Positions 62,228 to 64,000 of a stretch of 64,000 nucleotides of DNA are shown one piece after another. This DNA is from Poronia punctata (Eukaryota > Ascomycota > Sordariomycetes > Xylariales > Xylariaceae): the NCBI GenBank assembly GCA_022579005.1, contig MU401482.1:62001-126000 (forward strand), in the 5' to 3' direction. The position numbers were made by a program, and so were the translations under genes. Numbering within the stretch: position 1 is the first letter of the stretch; every line of letters begins with the position of its first letter. The notes under the pieces were generated by a model that searched no databases, had not been told where the DNA came from, and saw only the letters and a list, made by a program, of their open reading frames with translations.

Positions 62228-62808
62228 AAGAAAGACAAAAACACCTTACAAAACGGTCGAAAAAGATTTCGAGGCAACCAATTCAACCCTTTACGGCTGT
62301 GGTAGTGCGATAAGACAACTGTACGACGATAACTCTGTACATTCGATGGGGCATCATGGAGCGTTTATATATAATTTTGGGCACTACACGCAGTATCGGG
62401 ACTATCTATGCAGCCTCCGACCGGCCGGCATGACCTTTCAACACTCATCTGGTATTATCCAGCGTGCTGGCCACCAACGTAATACTACAATAAATACTGC
62501 ATCTGTAGAGCTCGAGGGCCAGCTGAGGGGTGGGATATGCCTGCTTTATAGTTCCGCCTATAGTTGTTGTAACAAATATTTGCGATATGAGGTGATACAT
62601 GACCCAACATACCACTCTATGGTGGCAAGCCACAAGACACAGATGGTGATATTGATTGACGTCGACGCCTTGCCGTGTCCGAAACCGCACACTTTCATTC
62701 GATTCTGCGTTGGAAGGCGAACAATAACCCGGTTTGCCCAAACTCCAGGCGCCAAGCAGGAGTAACACACGTATGTCCTTTACCACATATAGAAAAACCA
62801 CCGCCTAC
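62228..62808. other. Convergent 3' intergenic region
   Basis: Spacer between the DUF1770 gene (+) and the acidic protein gene (-). Open frames on both strands are shadows with no domain. Confidence 0.5.
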
Positions 62809-64000
62809 CTACTCGGCGAGAATATCGACAGGTTTGTGAAGCGTCTGCTGCGTCTTATCCGGGCTTTCCCTATAAGCCAAGGAGGTCGCATGCAGCGAGT
62901 TCAACGAGGGCGTACCAGGTCGGGCCTGGTGTTCCTTTTCCTGTTTGCCTCTGTCTGACGGCATGGCGTCTGCTGAACCAGGTTCGGCCACGTCTTGCTT
63001 CTTGGAGGGGGCGACGTCGATGTTTTCCCCGCTCTTCTCCTCTTCGGGCTTGTCTTTCTCTTCGGGCTTCTTTCCGCCGCCATCGTAGCGGAACGATTCC
63101 AGGTTCAAAGTGCCACCATTAGCTTTTGGCGAGTATTTTAGTTTGACGACCATACTTCTGACATTATCTTTCACATCGTCGTCTACCATCTCCTCGTCCT
63201 CGTCAAATGCGTCTTCGACATCCTCGTCGTCATCCTCGCTTTCCGCATCGGGCACGTGGTCGTCTTCGTCGTCGCCGAGATCGGGTTCGCTTTCGTCTTC
63301 TTCATCATCCTCCTCCATCGAATCATATTCTTTCTTATTTTTAGACGACCAGCCGTTTGTGCCATGGTTGGCGGCGGCCGATCTCCGCGGCCGTCCACCT
63401 GGTCCCACTGACGATTCTTTCACACGGGTGTCTTCGGTCTCCTGCGTAGGGCTAGTTGTCACTATGTTGTTCGACGCGTCCACGGTCATGCGGGAGGGCG
63501 CCTTGATCTGTCGGCCGCTGGCAGTAGTGACGGGGCCAGTAGGTTCGGCCGGCGTGTGGGTGCCGGTATTTCGTGTAGACCGCCGCGTCGTTGAGTCCGA
63601 GTAGAAGTCCTCCTCGTCCGAGTAGGTATATTTCATCCGCTTCCCTCGCGTCCTGCCCTCGTACATGGAGAAGCCAGGCTCGGGACGCTTGAACTGCTCC
63701 TTGCGCATTAAGCGGTATTCTCGCCGCTTCCGCTTCTCTTCGGTCGCTTCGAACCGCGGTATGGCAGATTGTATCTTCTGCGCGAGCTTCCTTGCCCTCG
63801 GGCCGCCGTCCACGTTCTCCAACTTATTGCATAGCGTGTGGAGTTCCTCGATCGTGCCGGCAACGCTCCACCACGTTCTGTTGATGCTGGCCGGATTGCT
63901 CTCGCGGTAGACCCGGAAATGTGTGTCATCGAGACCCTCGACTAGGAAATATCGCCGTCTGTCGCTGTCGGAGCCCCATGGCTGTACGGATAAGGGTTGG
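62809..64000 (-). CDS. C-terminal part of an acidic chromatin-remodelling-type protein (partial)
   Basis: Runs off the right edge; 396 residues are visible, with no intron and no start in view. The visible N-terminal part, QPWGSDSDRRRYFLVEGLDDTHFRVYRE and the following WWSVAGTIEELHTLCNKL, resembles the WHIM/WSD region of DDT-domain, RSF1- or Itc1-like remodeler subunits. That is by resemblance, not a firm hit. Then come a basic region (RFEATEEKRKRREYRLMRK), an Arg-rich patch, an AT-hook-like GGRPRRS, and long Asp/Glu runs (about 225-280), typical of histone-binding nuclear proteins. The C-terminus is disordered and Lys/Glu-rich. Upstream sequence is needed to name it. Confidence 0.7.
   Translation of the reverse strand, partial: QPLSVQPWGSDSDRRRYFLVEGLDDTHFRVYRESNPASINRTWWSVAGTIEELHTLCNKLENVDGGPRARKLAQKIQSAIPRFEATEEKRKRREYRLMRKEQFKRPEPGFSMYEGRTRGKRMKYTYSDEEDFYSDSTTRRSTRNTGTHTPAEPTGPVTTASGRQIKAPSRMTVDASNNIVTTSPTQETEDTRVKESSVGPGGRPRRSAAANHGTNGWSSKNKKEYDSMEEDDEEDESEPDLGDDEDDHVPDAESEDDDEDVEDAFDEDEEMVDDDVKDNVRSMVVKLKYSPKANGGTLNLESFRYDGGGKKPEEKDKPEEEKSGENIDVAPSKKQDVAEPGSADAMPSDRGKQEKEHQARPGTPSLNSLHATSLAYRESPDKTQQTLHKPVDILAE

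Overview
The window is nuclear DNA of a filamentous ascomycete (Pezizomycotina, most likely a Sordariomycete). The basis is short introns (59-195 nt) with GTAAGT/GTATGT-type donors and YAG acceptors, protein families restricted to or typical of that group (a Vma22-like V-ATPase assembly factor, a DUF1770 protein, a GH55 glucanase, an NLP-type secreted protein, a fungal SANT protein, a fungal NiCoT), and intergenic DNA full of TAGGTAGG and TACGAGTA words. The species cannot be named from the sequence.

Layout. 1-11.8 kb has no gene I can support. 11.8-24.1 kb is a housekeeping block: a calpain-like protease (+) converging on a Ni/Co transporter (-); a complex I assembly factor NDUFAF2 homologue (-) divergent from a calponin-homology/coiled-coil protein (+); and an isocitrate-lyase/PEP-mutase family enzyme (+). 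26.8-35.4 kb carries four minus-strand genes: an EBP/EXPERA-type membrane protein, an unknown fungal protein, a secreted NLP and a class I glutamine amidotransferase-like protein. 40.0-42.9 kb is a convergent pair, a SANT/Myb-like protein (+) and an Ap4A phosphorylase (-). 46.5-49.3 kb is a large secreted GH55 beta-1,3-glucanase. 49.4-56.2 kb is gene-free, with tandem repeats and a 10-N gap. 56.2-64.0 kb has an amino-acid permease, a Vma22-like factor and a DUF1770 protein (all +), and the 3' part of a chromatin-type acidic protein (-) that runs off the right edge.

The genes do not form a pathway or cluster. They are independent eukaryotic genes, and no secondary-metabolite core, CRISPR, rRNA or convincing tRNA is present. 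The GH55 enzyme and the NLP are secreted and fit a plant- or fungus-associated lifestyle, and both sit next to long gene-poor stretches.

Most interesting structures: (i) a 502-bp fold-back element with very long inverted arms and a 9-bp target duplication (17.2-17.7 kb), with the hallmarks of a non-autonomous Mutator-like element; (ii) a 114-bp repeat on both sides of the N gap whose 16 differences are all transversions, which looks like an assembly or sequencing artefact; (iii) a stop codon in the GH55 gene followed by 50 more open in-frame codons of similar character; (iv) two degenerate calponin-type repeats in the CH-domain protein; (v) an NLP with a variant heptapeptide; (vi) an 8-mer, TACGAGTA, repeated about 35 times and only between genes. 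No clearly new multi-gene system was found.
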